DNA of 39,939 nt, from assembly GCF_001647025.1 (NCBI RefSeq), contig NZ_LUKQ02000022.1, positions 1-39,939 on the forward strand, read 5' to 3'. Source of the stretch: Endozoicomonas atrinae (lineage in GTDB: Bacteria; Pseudomonadota; Gammaproteobacteria; Pseudomonadales; Endozoicomonadaceae). A program made the translations under genes and the position numbers. A model generated the notes under the pieces. It was not told the origin of the DNA and did no database searches. It saw nothing but the letters and a program-made list of their open reading frames with translations. Within the stretch, counting starts at the first letter, position 1. Each line of letters begins with the position of its first letter. Below, in pieces: positions 17,878 through 27,863 of the stretch.

Positions 17878-19365
17878 TTAAACCAGAACTACATCAAACT
17901 GCTCCTGGGTATAGATCGGCTCTACCTGAAAACGAATAGGTTTCTGGATAAACTCTTCAAGATCAGCAACATTACTGGACTCCTCATCCAGCAGGCGATC
18001 TATCACTGCCTCAGATGCCAGCACCATATAACTGTCACCATCGTATGCCCGGACAGCACGGAGAATTTCCCGAAAAATCTCATAGCATACTGTCTCTGCC
18101 GTCTTCAGCGTGCCGCGACCTTCACAGGTTGGACAGGATTCACACAGAATATTCTCCAATGACTCACGGGTTCGCTTGCGGGTCATTTCTACCAGACCCA
18201 GTTCACTGACTCCGGTAAAGTTGGTCTTGGCATGATCCTGCTCCATCGCCTTTTCGAAAGCACGCTGAACCTGCCGCTGATGCTCTGGATCTTCCATATC
18301 AATAAAGTCGATAATGATGATCCCCCCCAGATTCCGTAAACGGAGCTGACGGGCAATCGCAACAGCGGCTTCAAGGTTAGTTTTAAAGATAGTCTCTTCA
18401 AGGTTACGATGACCAACAAATGCACCGGTGTTTACATCGATGGTCGTCATGGCCTCTGTCTGATCAATAATCAGATAGCCACCGGACTTGAGTTGAACTT
18501 TGCGGCTAAGCGCCTTGTTGATCTCATCTTCAACACCAAACAGATCAAAAATCGGGCGTTCACCAGGGTAATATTCAACACGACCATCAATTTCAGGCAC
18601 AAGCTTCTTTACGAACTTGGAAACTTTTTCAAAGGTTTCCCGGGAATCAATACGGATCTTTTCAATGTTAGGGTTTACAAGGTCGCGCATGGTTCTCAAG
18701 TGAAGTGGCAGATCTTCATATACATTGGCAGGCGCCTTGCTTTCCTTGATATTTTCTTCGATGGTTTCCCAAAGTCTGCGCAGGAACAGAATATCCGCAC
18801 GCACCTCATCTTCCCCAATGCCTTCTGCAGCGGTTCTCAGAATAAAACCACCCGCTCCGGAATCTTCGGAAGAATCACCATCGTTGCCACCAAGGCAGGA
18901 CTCAACCAGTTGCCTCAGACGTTCCCGCTCCTCAACATCTTCAATGCGAAGCGAGATGCCCACGTGGTTGTTTTTTGGCATATGGACCAGGTAACGGGCC
19001 GGAATGGAGATATGGGTGGTCAGGCGAGCGCCTTTAGTGCCCAGGGGGTCTTTCGTTACCTGGACAACCAGAGACTGGCCTTCGTGCACCAGCTCATAAA
19101 TGGGGCGCTCTTGTATCTCTTCACCGCTTTTATCCTGCCTTGGCGCAATCTCACTGGCATGAATAAATGCCGCCCGCTCAAGACCAATATCAACAAAAGC
19201 GGCCTGCATACCCGGCAAAACGCGAACCACTTTCCCTTTATAAATATTGCCGACAATCCCGCGACTTCGGGCACGCTCTACATAGATCTCCTGGAGCACC
19301 CCATTTTCAACCAGAGCCACCCGTGATTCCATGGGCGTGATATTCATGAGAATTTCTTCACTCAT
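17878..19365 (-). CDS. rng: Ribonuclease G
   Basis: RNase G is an endonuclease of the RNase E/G family that helps mature the 5' end of 16S rRNA and decay some mRNAs. The 495 aa length fits RNase G, without the long degradosome tail of RNase E. An S1 RNA-binding domain lies near residues 35-130 (GNIYKGKVVRVLPGMQAAFVDIG). Catalytic magnesium ligands are in TTIDVNTGAFVG and IIIIDFIDMED. The zinc-link cysteines are in CESCPTCEGRG. The start at 19365 has GAGGG upstream and matches the family N-terminus (ILMNITPMESRVALVENGVLQEIYVER). It sits between maf and yhdP, the conserved order, but is separated from maf by 744 bases. Confidence 0.96.
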   Translation of the reverse strand: MSEEILMNITPMESRVALVENGVLQEIYVERARSRGIVGNIYKGKVVRVLPGMQAAFVDIGLERAAFIHASEIAPRQDKSGEEIQERPIYELVHEGQSLVVQVTKDPLGTKGARLTTHISIPARYLVHMPKNNHVGISLRIEDVEERERLRQLVESCLGGNDGDSSEDSGAGGFILRTAAEGIGEDEVRADILFLRRLWETIEENIKESKAPANVYEDLPLHLRTMRDLVNPNIEKIRIDSRETFEKVSKFVKKLVPEIDGRVEYYPGERPIFDLFGVEDEINKALSRKVQLKSGGYLIIDQTEAMTTIDVNTGAFVGHRNLEETIFKTNLEAAVAIARQLRLRNLGGIIIIDFIDMEDPEHQRQVQRAFEKAMEQDHAKTNFTGVSELGLVEMTRKRTRESLENILCESCPTCEGRGTLKTAETVCYEIFREILRAVRAYDGDSYMVLASEAVIDRLLDEESSNVADLEEFIQKPIRFQVEPIYTQEQFDVVLV

Positions 19366-19876
19366 CCCAGTCCCTCAATTCCTTTAATGCATTGACCTGT
19401 GATGCCTCTTTACTACAAATGAGTTTCAGAACCCATCTCAGGCACCACAGGTCAATACACTTTTCCACCAATCCTTTAGAAGAGCTGACGTACTGGCAGA
19501 AACAAAGCAGATGGTTCGATCATACCAGTAATTTGCGTTCGGTTTTTGCTTCCTGACAAACTTTATACCAAAAACCGTTCCATGATGCTTTTAGAGCTTA
19601 TTTATGATCTGATTTGAGTCGCATAAATGGGTAACAAATGTTCCAGCTTTTCAGCTTTGCGAGGAGCATAGTGGTGCAAGGAGTCGGGAAAACTGAAAAA
19701 CAGGAGCAATATCAACTCCTCTCTAAGAGGATGTCCGAGAATAGCGAGGGTGACAGAAAACTGAGAATAATAATTCCATTTTTTGTGCAGTGAATAGTGA
19801 TTCCAGTAGCCAAACAAAACAGAGTTTTAAGACCAGTTTGCTGCCAGCATATTAGGACAATCTATTCTCGAACAGC
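19366..19876. other. Gene-free spacer between rng and the MITE-like element
   Basis: About 510 bases without a convincing gene. A 71-codon frame on the minus strand (19602-19817) has no recognisable family or ribosome site. Short inverted segments occur (GAGGAG near 19662 with CTCCTC near 19717), so it may be an old repeat or decayed insertion. The promoter of rng should lie near its right-hand gene start, but I could not pick one out. Confidence 0.4.
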
Positions 19877-20057
19877 TTATATCAATTGCTCTTTCTAACG
19901 CCCTATTGCGCCGAAGGCCTGAAGCGTAACCCTGCGTTGAAGCTCCTCGCCATAACTATGGCTAGGACTCGTCACTTCGCCTTTATGCCCTTCAGGGTGT
20001 TGTCTACACTCCAGTCCATCATGCTCATGACGGACTTAGAAAGTTGAATTGGTATTA
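19877..20057. mobile_element. MITE-like element 2 with IS630-type ends
   Basis: A 181-base non-coding element between maf and rng. The right end (20036-20057) matches the IS630 terminal repeat at 191-212 in 19 of 22 positions, and the left end (19877-19898) in 18 of 22, in inverted orientation. The inside is strongly self-complementary, centred on GCCATAACTATGGC near 19950, with further imperfect arms (CTGAAG...CTTCAG) towards the ends. No coding capacity. Confidence 0.7.
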
Positions 20058-20109
20058 CAGGCCGGTATGAGAGAGACTCATTGTTCGAAACAATGTGAAA
20101 AACCACAGA

Positions 20110-20697
20110 TCAGCGCGCTTCCCAAAATGGCACATTAAACTGTGTCAGAAGCCGTGAAGTCTCCATAAGCGGCAATCCTACAACTGCTGAATAGCTGCCA
20201 GACATACTTGCCACCAAGACGGCACCATAGCCCTGAATACCGTAGGCACCTGCCTTATCTGTCGACTCCCCAGAAGCAATATAATCATCAATCAGCTGAC
20301 TGGATAGATCATTAAAAACCACATCCGTTACTGACAGCTCAGATTGAAGCTGTCTGCCATCAGTTACTGCTACAGCGGTCATAACCTGATGCGTACTTCC
20401 GGAAAGCATGGCTAGCATGCGACGGGCATCATCTGAACTCTGTGGCTTGCCAAGAATCTGGTCATTACAGACAACCGTTGTATCTGCTGCCAACAAAGGC
20501 ATTTTGGGAGAATCCAGGGTTAATAATTCCTGCCAACCTGTAGCTGCCTTTTCCCGGGCCATGCGAAGCACATACTCAGAAGGAACCTCACCGGGAATAG
20601 GGGTTTCATCAATTTCACAGGCCAGTTTATGAAAGGAAACACCGATTTGCTGTAACAGCTCAGCTCGACGTGGGGACTGGGAAGCCAGATAGATCAT
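20110..20697 (-). CDS. maf: Maf family nucleotide pyrophosphatase
   Basis: Maf/YhdE proteins hydrolyse non-canonical or methylated nucleoside triphosphates (dTTP/UTP class for YhdE) and affect septum formation when overproduced. The 195 aa protein starts with the family motif IYLASQSPRRAELLQQIG. It also has ADTTVVCNDQILGKP (catalytic Asp and Lys) and YGIQGYGAVLVASMSGSYSAVVGLPL near the C-terminus. The ATG at 20697 is chosen because AAAGG lies 6 bases upstream and it gives the standard N-terminus; an ATG at 20730 would add 11 residues. It follows mreD in the conserved order, with an extra repeat element in between. Confidence 0.95.
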   Translation of the reverse strand: MIYLASQSPRRAELLQQIGVSFHKLACEIDETPIPGEVPSEYVLRMAREKAATGWQELLTLDSPKMPLLAADTTVVCNDQILGKPQSSDDARRMLAMLSGSTHQVMTAVAVTDGRQLQSELSVTDVVFNDLSSQLIDDYIASGESTDKAGAYGIQGYGAVLVASMSGSYSAVVGLPLMETSRLLTQFNVPFWEAR

Positions 20698-20956
20698 ATT
20701 CAACCTTTCTTTGAGCCACAAAGGCAGCACTTATTTTCTGCACCCAGCGCATACAAGCCACCAAAAAGTGTTGTATCTTTGTGGTTCCATTATTTTTAAA
20801 ACTATTGGGATGAACGCCTGCTCAGGAATGGCAGGACCTTTGACGTTTCATTGCATGTTCTGCGCACCGAGATACTCCCATTACGAAACACGGCACTGCA
20901 GGAATAACCTGAAGCACATAAAGGCCATCAGCTTCCAAAATATCACAACAAAGACA

Positions 20957-21085
20957 TATACCTGTCGCCTTTCAAGTTGCTACTTTGTTGGCTGCATTCG
21001 CTCACCATTTGTCACATAGTATTTCTATGTTCCCATGGCTTCACTCTTTTGCCGCCGCTTAGCAACTTGAAATCCATTGGGTATA
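20957..21085. mobile_element. MITE-like palindromic element 3 (second family)
   Basis: A 129-base element between mreD and maf. Its ends are TATACC...GGTATA with longer inverted arms sharing TTTCAAGTTGC (20970-20980) and GCAACTTGAAA (21062-21072). The centre is ACATAG-TATTT-CTATGT (21014-21030), exactly midway. The terminal sequence differs from the IS630-type ends of elements 1 and 2, so it belongs to another family. The rest of the 20698-21141 gap holds no gene I can support. Confidence 0.7.
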
Positions 21086-21141
21086 GGCTGGGCAAAACGT
21101 CAACAGGCACTGGTGGCAACTCCATTTACTGCATCAGGCGA

Positions 21142-21627
21142 CTAAACCACCCGGAAATAGCGTCTTAGAAACCTCAGCCCGGACATAACCCAGGGCCAGA
21201 TAAGCGCACTGGATATTGAAGGGAGCAGATACCAGACAGAAGGAATCGTATCCCCTGCAGCACTGCGAACCCATAATAGCAACAGCTGATAAAAACCAAT
21301 CATCAGGAACACCATGAAGGCCTGTTGCCAGACAGGAAATAGCCTGAGCCGTCGATGAAGGCTGAGTACAATAAACGCTACCATCATCATACCCAGAGAA
21401 TTCAAACCAAACAGACTTCCCTGAAACACATCCAGAAGCAAACCAGTGATAAACGCAAAAAACAGACCAAACCGCTCTGGCAATGCCAGAACCCAGTATA
21501 TAACCACCAACGGAACCCATGCAGGGCGAACCAGTGATAACCACTCAGGCAATGGCATAATACTGAACATCGCCCCCACCAGCAGGGTAATCCATACCAC
21601 CCAGTGGGCATTAGCCTGTTGAACCAT
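21142..21627 (-). CDS. mreD: Rod shape-determining protein MreD
   Basis: MreD is the integral membrane partner of MreC in the Rod (elongasome) complex that directs lateral cell-wall synthesis. At 161 aa it has the normal length. About five hydrophobic segments are visible (examples: WVVWITLLVGAMFSIMPL and AFIVLSLHRRLRLFPVWQQAFMVFLMIGFYQLLLLWV). The loop GLLLDVFQGSLFGLNSLGMM is the conserved family block. The ATG overlaps the mreC stop codon (TAATG), so translation is coupled. Confidence 0.95.
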   Translation of the reverse strand: MVQQANAHWVVWITLLVGAMFSIMPLPEWLSLVRPAWVPLVVIYWVLALPERFGLFFAFITGLLLDVFQGSLFGLNSLGMMMVAFIVLSLHRRLRLFPVWQQAFMVFLMIGFYQLLLLWVRSAAGDTIPSVWYLLPSISSALIWPWVMSGLRFLRRYFRVV

Positions 21628-22484
21628 TATCGCCGTACCTCATCTGCCGGCTCAATCAGGCCGGTAACTTCCCTGAAAACCAGAAGCACAACCCGGCTTC
21701 TATTCACTTCTGCAAGAGGCTGCACTTCAATAGAGGAAAAGGCATCACCAGGATTATGTATAACCTGGGTAACCACTCCCACCGGATACCCTTCAGGGTA
21801 GGTTCCCCCCAACCCAGAGCTGGTCAGTAGATCTCCCTCCTGAAAATCTTCAGTAACAGGAATATGCAGCAGCTCAAGGCGGTCCGTACGACCGGTCCCC
21901 GCAGCAATAGCACGATATTTGGTTCGGTGATTTTGCACAGGAATTCGTGCCGCCATATCGGTCAGCATCAATACCCGACTGCTGACAGGGCTAACTTCAA
22001 TAACTTGGCCCATAACGCCATGAGCATCGAGAATGGCCTGCCCTTCGTAGACCTTATCGATGGCTCCCTTATTGATGATTACCCTGTGCCGGAAAGGATC
22101 AGGGTCAACACCAACAACTTCTGAAACCAGCACCTGCTCATCCACCAACTCAGATGAGTTTAGCAATTCCCGCAGGCGGATATTCTGGGCTGTTAATGAA
22201 GCAAGCTTCTGAACTTTCTGTTCAAGAATAAGGTTTCGTGCTTTGAGACGAGCATTTTCCTGTAGCAAGTCGTTATGTGACATCACGACCTGTGAAGCCG
22301 TCCCCCAGATACGCCCTGGCAGATCAGCAAGAAACAGAACAGGAGTAGCAGCAACAGTCAGCCACTGGCGAACCTGAGACAGAGCTCGATAGCTATGATC
22401 AAAATACAAAATCGCCAATGACAGAATGATCAGTAAAACAAAACGCGTGACCAATGACTGGCGTTGACTGAAAATCGGTTTAAT
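21627..22484 (-). CDS. mreC: Cell shape-determining protein MreC
   Basis: MreC is a bitopic inner-membrane protein that links MreB inside to the periplasmic wall-synthesis enzymes. It has one N-terminal membrane segment (FVLLIILSLAILYFDHSY), a coiled coil (residues 75-110, LLQENARLKARNLILEQKVQKLASLTAQNIRLRELL) and a beta-rich periplasmic domain (GVMGQVIEVSPVSSRVLMLTDMAARIPV). The start is unusual: the first conventional in-frame codon is TTG at 22454, without a ribosome site. AAGGAG lies exactly 6 bases before an in-frame ATT at 22484, and reading from there gives IKPIFSQRQSLVTRF, like the family N-terminus. I therefore place the start at 22484 (286 codons including the stop). It is downstream of mreB and overlaps mreD. 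Confidence 0.92.
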   Translation of the reverse strand: MKPIFSQRQSLVTRFVLLIILSLAILYFDHSYRALSQVRQWLTVAATPVLFLADLPGRIWGTASQVVMSHNDLLQENARLKARNLILEQKVQKLASLTAQNIRLRELLNSSELVDEQVLVSEVVGVDPDPFRHRVIINKGAIDKVYEGQAILDAHGVMGQVIEVSPVSSRVLMLTDMAARIPVQNHRTKYRAIAAGTGRTDRLELLHIPVTEDFQEGDLLTSSGLGGTYPEGYPVGVVTQVIHNPGDAFSSIEVQPLAEVNRSRVVLLVFREVTGLIEPADEVRR

Positions 22485-22797
22485 AACCTGCTCCTTACCA
22501 GGCCTCAGAACTTATCTTGCCTTGAAAATGCCATATAAAAAACCTGAACCTGGAGAGCCCTCATATCGGCACCCATGTATATCTGACAATTTCCAGCGAT
22601 CAGGTATGTATAGTGATGAGTCCTGTTACCAAACTTCCCGAAAAAGATGGGATTACAGAAAAAAACCACTGATCACATAAAGAGGACAGCAAACATTGCC
22701 TGACGGCAGACCAAAATAGCAAATCAGCAATACCTCCAGAGGAAATATTGCTGATCATATAAACAGATGTTTGATTAACAGAGGCTCTATCTACCCG
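22485..22797. other. mreB-mreC spacer
   Basis: A 313-base gap without a gene. It contains the AAGGAG ribosome site of mreC at 22491-22496 and a strong stem-loop just after mreB (22723-22755). Such a long gap suggests that mreB and mreCD transcript levels are set separately. Confidence 0.5.
22723..22755 (-). terminator. Stem-loop after mreB, possible partial terminator
   Basis: A perfect 10-bp stem ATCAGCAATA/TATTGCTGAT with a 13-base loop begins 43 bases after the mreB stop codon. On the minus strand it is followed by TTGCTATTTTGG, a weak T-rich tail. It could lower read-through from mreB into mreCD or protect the mreB mRNA end. Confidence 0.55.
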
Positions 22798-24274
<1,477 letters not shown>

Positions 24275-24562
24275 ATGGCCATCGACGCCTCTGGAGTCAA
24301 AAAGGTTGCACACCTTGCACGTTTGTCCATTGACGACGATGCAGTGGAAGCAACAGCTGCCACCATCAGCAGCATACTGGAACTGGTCGATAGAATGCAG
24401 GCCGTTGATACACAGGGCGTGGAGCCCCTGGCACACCCTCTGGATGCCATCCAGCGCCTGCGCCCTGACGAAGTCACCGAAGAAAACCAGCGGGAGCAAT
24501 TACAGAGCTGCGCACCTGCGGTTGAAGAAGGCCTCTTCCTGGTTCCCCGTGTTATTGAGTAA
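24275..24562 (+). CDS. gatC: Asp/Glu-tRNA(Asn/Gln) amidotransferase subunit C
   Basis: GatC is the small subunit that holds GatA and GatB together in the amidotransferase that turns Glu-tRNA(Gln) or Asp-tRNA(Asn) into the correct aminoacyl-tRNA. The 95 aa protein shows the family pattern [45 protein letters not shown] and [38 protein letters not shown] lies upstream of the ATG at rather long spacing (11 bases). It is followed by gatA after 131 bases and by gatB. Confidence 0.96.
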   Translation: MAIDASGVKKVAHLARLSIDDDAVEATAATISSILELVDRMQAVDTQGVEPLAHPLDAIQRLRPDEVTEENQREQLQSCAPAVEEGLFLVPRVIE

Positions 24563-24693
24563 CGCACTAGAAAACATTGCAGCAGTCATCATGGTAGAAA
24601 CGCCGAAATGGCTTTATTTTCATAGTAACTGCTCTGAGTCCGGTAGAAGCTGAGCCTCTTCTATACAATACGTCTTCCAACCGACCGAATCCC

Positions 24694-26145
24694 ATGTACG
24701 ATAAAACCATTGCAGAACAGAGCCGGGCATTAGCCAATGGCGAAATATCCAGTGTCGAGCTGACACAAACCTACCTTGACCGAATCAAGCAATTCGATGG
24801 TGACATCAACAGCTTTATTACGGTGACTGAATCGTTAGCACTGAAGCAGGCAGAAGCAGCCGACAAACGCCGCACTGCAGGCAATGCCAGCGCCATGACC
24901 GGTATTCCTGTTGCCCATAAAGATCTCTTCTGCACAGAAGGCGTCAAGACCTCCTGTGGCTCAAAGATGCTGGACAACTTTGTTGCGCCTTATGAGTCCA
25001 CCGTCACCGGCAAATTCAAGGATGCCGGTGCTGTCATGCTCGGCAAAACCAACATGGATGAGTTTGCCATGGGCTCTTCCAATGAAAACAGCCATTATGG
25101 CCCCGTCAAAAACCCATGGGACAAATCCGCTATACCCGGCGGGTCCTCCGGTGGGTCAGCGGCAGCCGTAGCAGCCCTGCTGGCGGCCGGTGCTACCGGC
25201 ACAGATACTGGCGGCTCTATTCGCCAGCCTGCGTCACACTGTGGTATTACTGGCCTTAAGCCAACCTATGGTCGAGTGTCTCGCTGGGGCATGGTCGCCT
25301 ACGCCTCAAGCCTTGATCAGGCTGGCCCGATGACCCGCTCTGCCGAAGATGCAGCCATTATGCTGAACACTATGGCTGGCTTTGATAACCGGGATTCCAC
25401 CTGCCTTGACCGTGAAGTGCCGGACTACACCGCAACACTGAATGACTCTCTGGAAGGCCTGACCATCGGCTTGCCAAAAGAGTACTTCACAGCCGGTCTG
25501 GACAGTGAAGTAGAACAACAGATCCAAAATGCCATTACAGAATACGAGAAGCTGGGGGCAAAGGTAAAAGAAGTCAGCCTGCCCAATGCCGAGCTGTGCA
25601 TTCCGGCTTACTACGTCATTGCTCCGGCAGAAGCATCTTCCAACCTGTCCCGCTTTGATGGCGTTCGTTTCGGATACCGCTGCGAAGCCCCAAAAGACTT
25701 GATGGACCTCTACATTCGCAGCCGCAGCGAAGGTTTTGGTGAAGAAGTCAAACGTCGTATTATTGTTGGTACCTATGCCCTCTCTGCAGGCTACTACGAT
25801 GCCTATTACCGCAAGGCTCAGCAGATCCGTCGCCTGATCCGCGATGACTTCCTCAACGCCTTCAAGGAGTGTGATGTCATCATGGGTCCCAATGCGCCAA
25901 CACCTGCCTTTGATCTTGGCTCCATGAGCAATGATCCGGTAGCCATGTATCTCTCCGATATCTATACACTGTCGGTTAACCTGGCCGGCCTTCCCGGATT
26001 ATCCGTTCCAGCGGGCATGGCAAATAATCGCCCGGTTGGCCTGCAGGTCATTGGTCAGCACTTTGATGAAGCCCGCCTTCTGAATATTGGCCACCGCTTC
26101 CAGCAGGCTACTGACTGGCACCAGAAATCTCCGGCATTGGTATAG
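24694..26145 (+). CDS. gatA: Asp/Glu-tRNA(Asn/Gln) amidotransferase subunit A
   Basis: GatA is the amidase subunit that releases ammonia from glutamine for the transamidation. The 483 aa protein carries the amidase signature with the Ser-cisSer-Lys triad: Lys in [15 protein letters not shown], the glycine/serine-rich block [37 protein letters not shown]. The region [27 protein letters not shown] is typical of GatA rather than other amidases. Its stop is 11 bases before gatB, so the two are co-transcribed. No strong ribosome site precedes the ATG. Confidence 0.98.
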   Translation: MYDKTIAEQSRALANGEISSVELTQTYLDRIKQFDGDINSFITVTESLALKQAEAADKRRTAGNASAMTGIPVAHKDLFCTEGVKTSCGSKMLDNFVAPYESTVTGKFKDAGAVMLGKTNMDEFAMGSSNENSHYGPVKNPWDKSAIPGGSSGGSAAAVAALLAAGATGTDTGGSIRQPASHCGITGLKPTYGRVSRWGMVAYASSLDQAGPMTRSAEDAAIMLNTMAGFDNRDSTCLDREVPDYTATLNDSLEGLTIGLPKEYFTAGLDSEVEQQIQNAITEYEKLGAKVKEVSLPNAELCIPAYYVIAPAEASSNLSRFDGVRFGYRCEAPKDLMDLYIRSRSEGFGEEVKRRIIVGTYALSAGYYDAYYRKAQQIRRLIRDDFLNAFKECDVIMGPNAPTPAFDLGSMSNDPVAMYLSDIYTLSVNLAGLPGLSVPAGMANNRPVGLQVIGQHFDEARLLNIGHRFQQATDWHQKSPALV

Positions 26146-26156
26146 GACACAGAAAT

Positions 26157-27605
26157 ATGCAATGGGAAACCGTTATCGGACTGGAGATTCACGTCCAGCT
26201 CGCCACTAAAACCAAAATATTCTCCGGTGCATCCACCGCTTTTGGTGCTACCCCTAACACCCAGGCCTGTGCGGTAGATCTAGGCCTTCCTGGCATCCTT
26301 CCCGTCGTCAACGAAGAAGCCATCAATATGGCCATCAAGTTCGGCCTGGGCATTGATGCTGAAATCAACAAGGTCAACGTTTTCGAACGTAAAAACTACT
26401 TCTACCCGGATCTGCCAAAAGGCTACCAGACCACCCAGCTGGAAAAGCCAATAGTCGGCGCTGGTCATGTGGATATCACACTGGCTGATGGCTCTACCAA
26501 GAGTATTCGTATCCACCATGCCCACCTGGAAGAAGATGCGGGCAAAAGCCTCCATGAAGACTTTCATGGAATGTCAGGAATTGACCTGAACCGTGCCGGC
26601 ACACCATTGATTGAGATCGTAACAGAGCCGGATATCCGCAATGCTGAAGAAGCAGTAGCCTTTGCCAAAAAGCTGCACTCCATTGTGACCACGCTGGGCA
26701 TCTGCGATGGCGATATGTCTCAAGGCTCTATGCGCTTCGACGTTAACGTATCCGTTCGACCAAAAGGACAGAAGGAATTTGGTACCCGTACCGAAACCAA
26801 AAACCTGAACTCTTTTAAGTTTATGGAAGCCGCCATCCTCAAAGAGGTAGAGCGCCAGATCGACCTGATCGAAGATGGCGGAACCGTTATCCAGGAGACC
26901 CGTCTTTATAACGGTGATACCGGCGAAGCACGCTCCATGCGAAGCAAAGAAGAAGCGAACGATTACCGTTACTTCCCCTGCCCTGACCTGCTGCCAGTCA
27001 TTATTGACGACAGTTGTCTTGAAAAGCTGCAGGCTGAAATGCCTGAAATGCCCGATGCCAAGAAAGCACGATTTATCGCTGATTTTGGCCTGAGCGACTA
27101 CGATGCCGAAATTCTTTCCGCTGACCAGGCGACCGCGAACTACTTTGAAGCCGCCACCCGTGCCAGTGATGATGCCAAACTGTCTGCCAACTGGATTATG
27201 GGTGAACTCTCCAAGTCCCTGAATCAGAACAGCATCAGCATTACCGAAAGCCCTGTTACTGCGGATATGCTCGGCGGCCTGATCAAGCGCATCAAAGACA
27301 ACACCATCTCTGGCAAGATCGCCAAAGAGGTCTTTGAAGTACTCTGGCAGGGTGAGTGCAGCACTGCCGATGAAGTAATCGAGAAAAAAGGCCTCAAGCA
27401 GGTGACCGATACCGGCGCTATTGAAGCCATGATCGATGAAGTTCTGGCCAGCAATGCCCAGCAGGTTGAAAATTACCGTGCAGCTCCGGACGATAAGCGC
27501 GGCAAGATGATTGGCTTCTTTGTAGGTCAGTGCATGAAAGCCTCTAAAGGTAAGGCCAACCCTGGTATGGTTAATCAGATTCTGAAACAGAAGCTGGATG
27601 GCTAA
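26157..27605 (+). CDS. gatB: Asp/Glu-tRNA(Asn/Gln) amidotransferase subunit B
   Basis: GatB activates the misacylated amino acid with ATP and binds the tRNA. The 482 aa protein begins [24 protein letters not shown], the family signature, followed by the cradle-domain blocks [16 protein letters not shown] and [16 protein letters not shown]. The YqeY-like tRNA-binding tail ends [16 protein letters not shown]. It completes the gatCAB operon and is followed by a clear hairpin. The presence of this pathway suggests that the organism lacks a GlnRS or AsnRS, or forms Asn on tRNA; the window cannot decide which. Confidence 0.98.
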   Translation: MQWETVIGLEIHVQLATKTKIFSGASTAFGATPNTQACAVDLGLPGILPVVNEEAINMAIKFGLGIDAEINKVNVFERKNYFYPDLPKGYQTTQLEKPIVGAGHVDITLADGSTKSIRIHHAHLEEDAGKSLHEDFHGMSGIDLNRAGTPLIEIVTEPDIRNAEEAVAFAKKLHSIVTTLGICDGDMSQGSMRFDVNVSVRPKGQKEFGTRTETKNLNSFKFMEAAILKEVERQIDLIEDGGTVIQETRLYNGDTGEARSMRSKEEANDYRYFPCPDLLPVIIDDSCLEKLQAEMPEMPDAKKARFIADFGLSDYDAEILSADQATANYFEAATRASDDAKLSANWIMGELSKSLNQNSISITESPVTADMLGGLIKRIKDNTISGKIAKEVFEVLWQGECSTADEVIEKKGLKQVTDTGAIEAMIDEVLASNAQQVENYRAAPDDKRGKMIGFFVGQCMKASKGKANPGMVNQILKQKLDG

Positions 27606-27613
27606 TACTATCT

Positions 27614-27641
27614 AAGCCACCAGCTTTCTGGCTGGTGGCTT
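27614..27641 (+). terminator. Terminator of gatCAB
   Basis: An 11-bp perfect stem AAGCCACCAGC/GCTGGTGGCTT with a 6-base loop starts 9 bases after the gatB stop. The T-run is short (TTTAT), but the stem is strong. Confidence 0.75.
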
Positions 27642-27787
27642 TATACGACACATACTCAGCACGTAATACATCTCTTTCCTTTTCCTCAAAAAACAGAGAG
27701 CAATCAGTGCTCAGTCTTGCTCATAAAATCTGAATATTATTTCCGTATCGCCAATCACTCAAAAAAGTGATAGCGTGATTCCTTTAG

Positions 27788-27803
27788 ACAAACGTACGTT
27801 TGT
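27788..27803. promoter_or_regulatory. Perfect 16-base palindrome, candidate operator
   Basis: ACAAACGTACGTTTGT is a perfect palindrome without spacer, 60 bases upstream of the beta-helix/cytochrome lipoprotein gene. TACTAT follows at once (27803-27808) and could be a -10 box. A dimeric repressor or activator is the natural reader; the protein is unknown. Confidence 0.5.
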
Positions 27804-27863
27804 ACTATTTTTCAAGCACTGTCCGTGCAGCTCCAAAAACAAAAATAAATAATGGAGAACAAG

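Noticed and set aside
18409-19326. 305-codon open frame on the plus strand
   Set aside because: It lies wholly opposite rng, a clear RNase G gene, and shows no family motif; such antisense frames arise from codon bias.
19602-19817. 71-codon minus-strand frame in the maf-rng gap
   Set aside because: No ribosome site, no known family; may be part of an old repeat.
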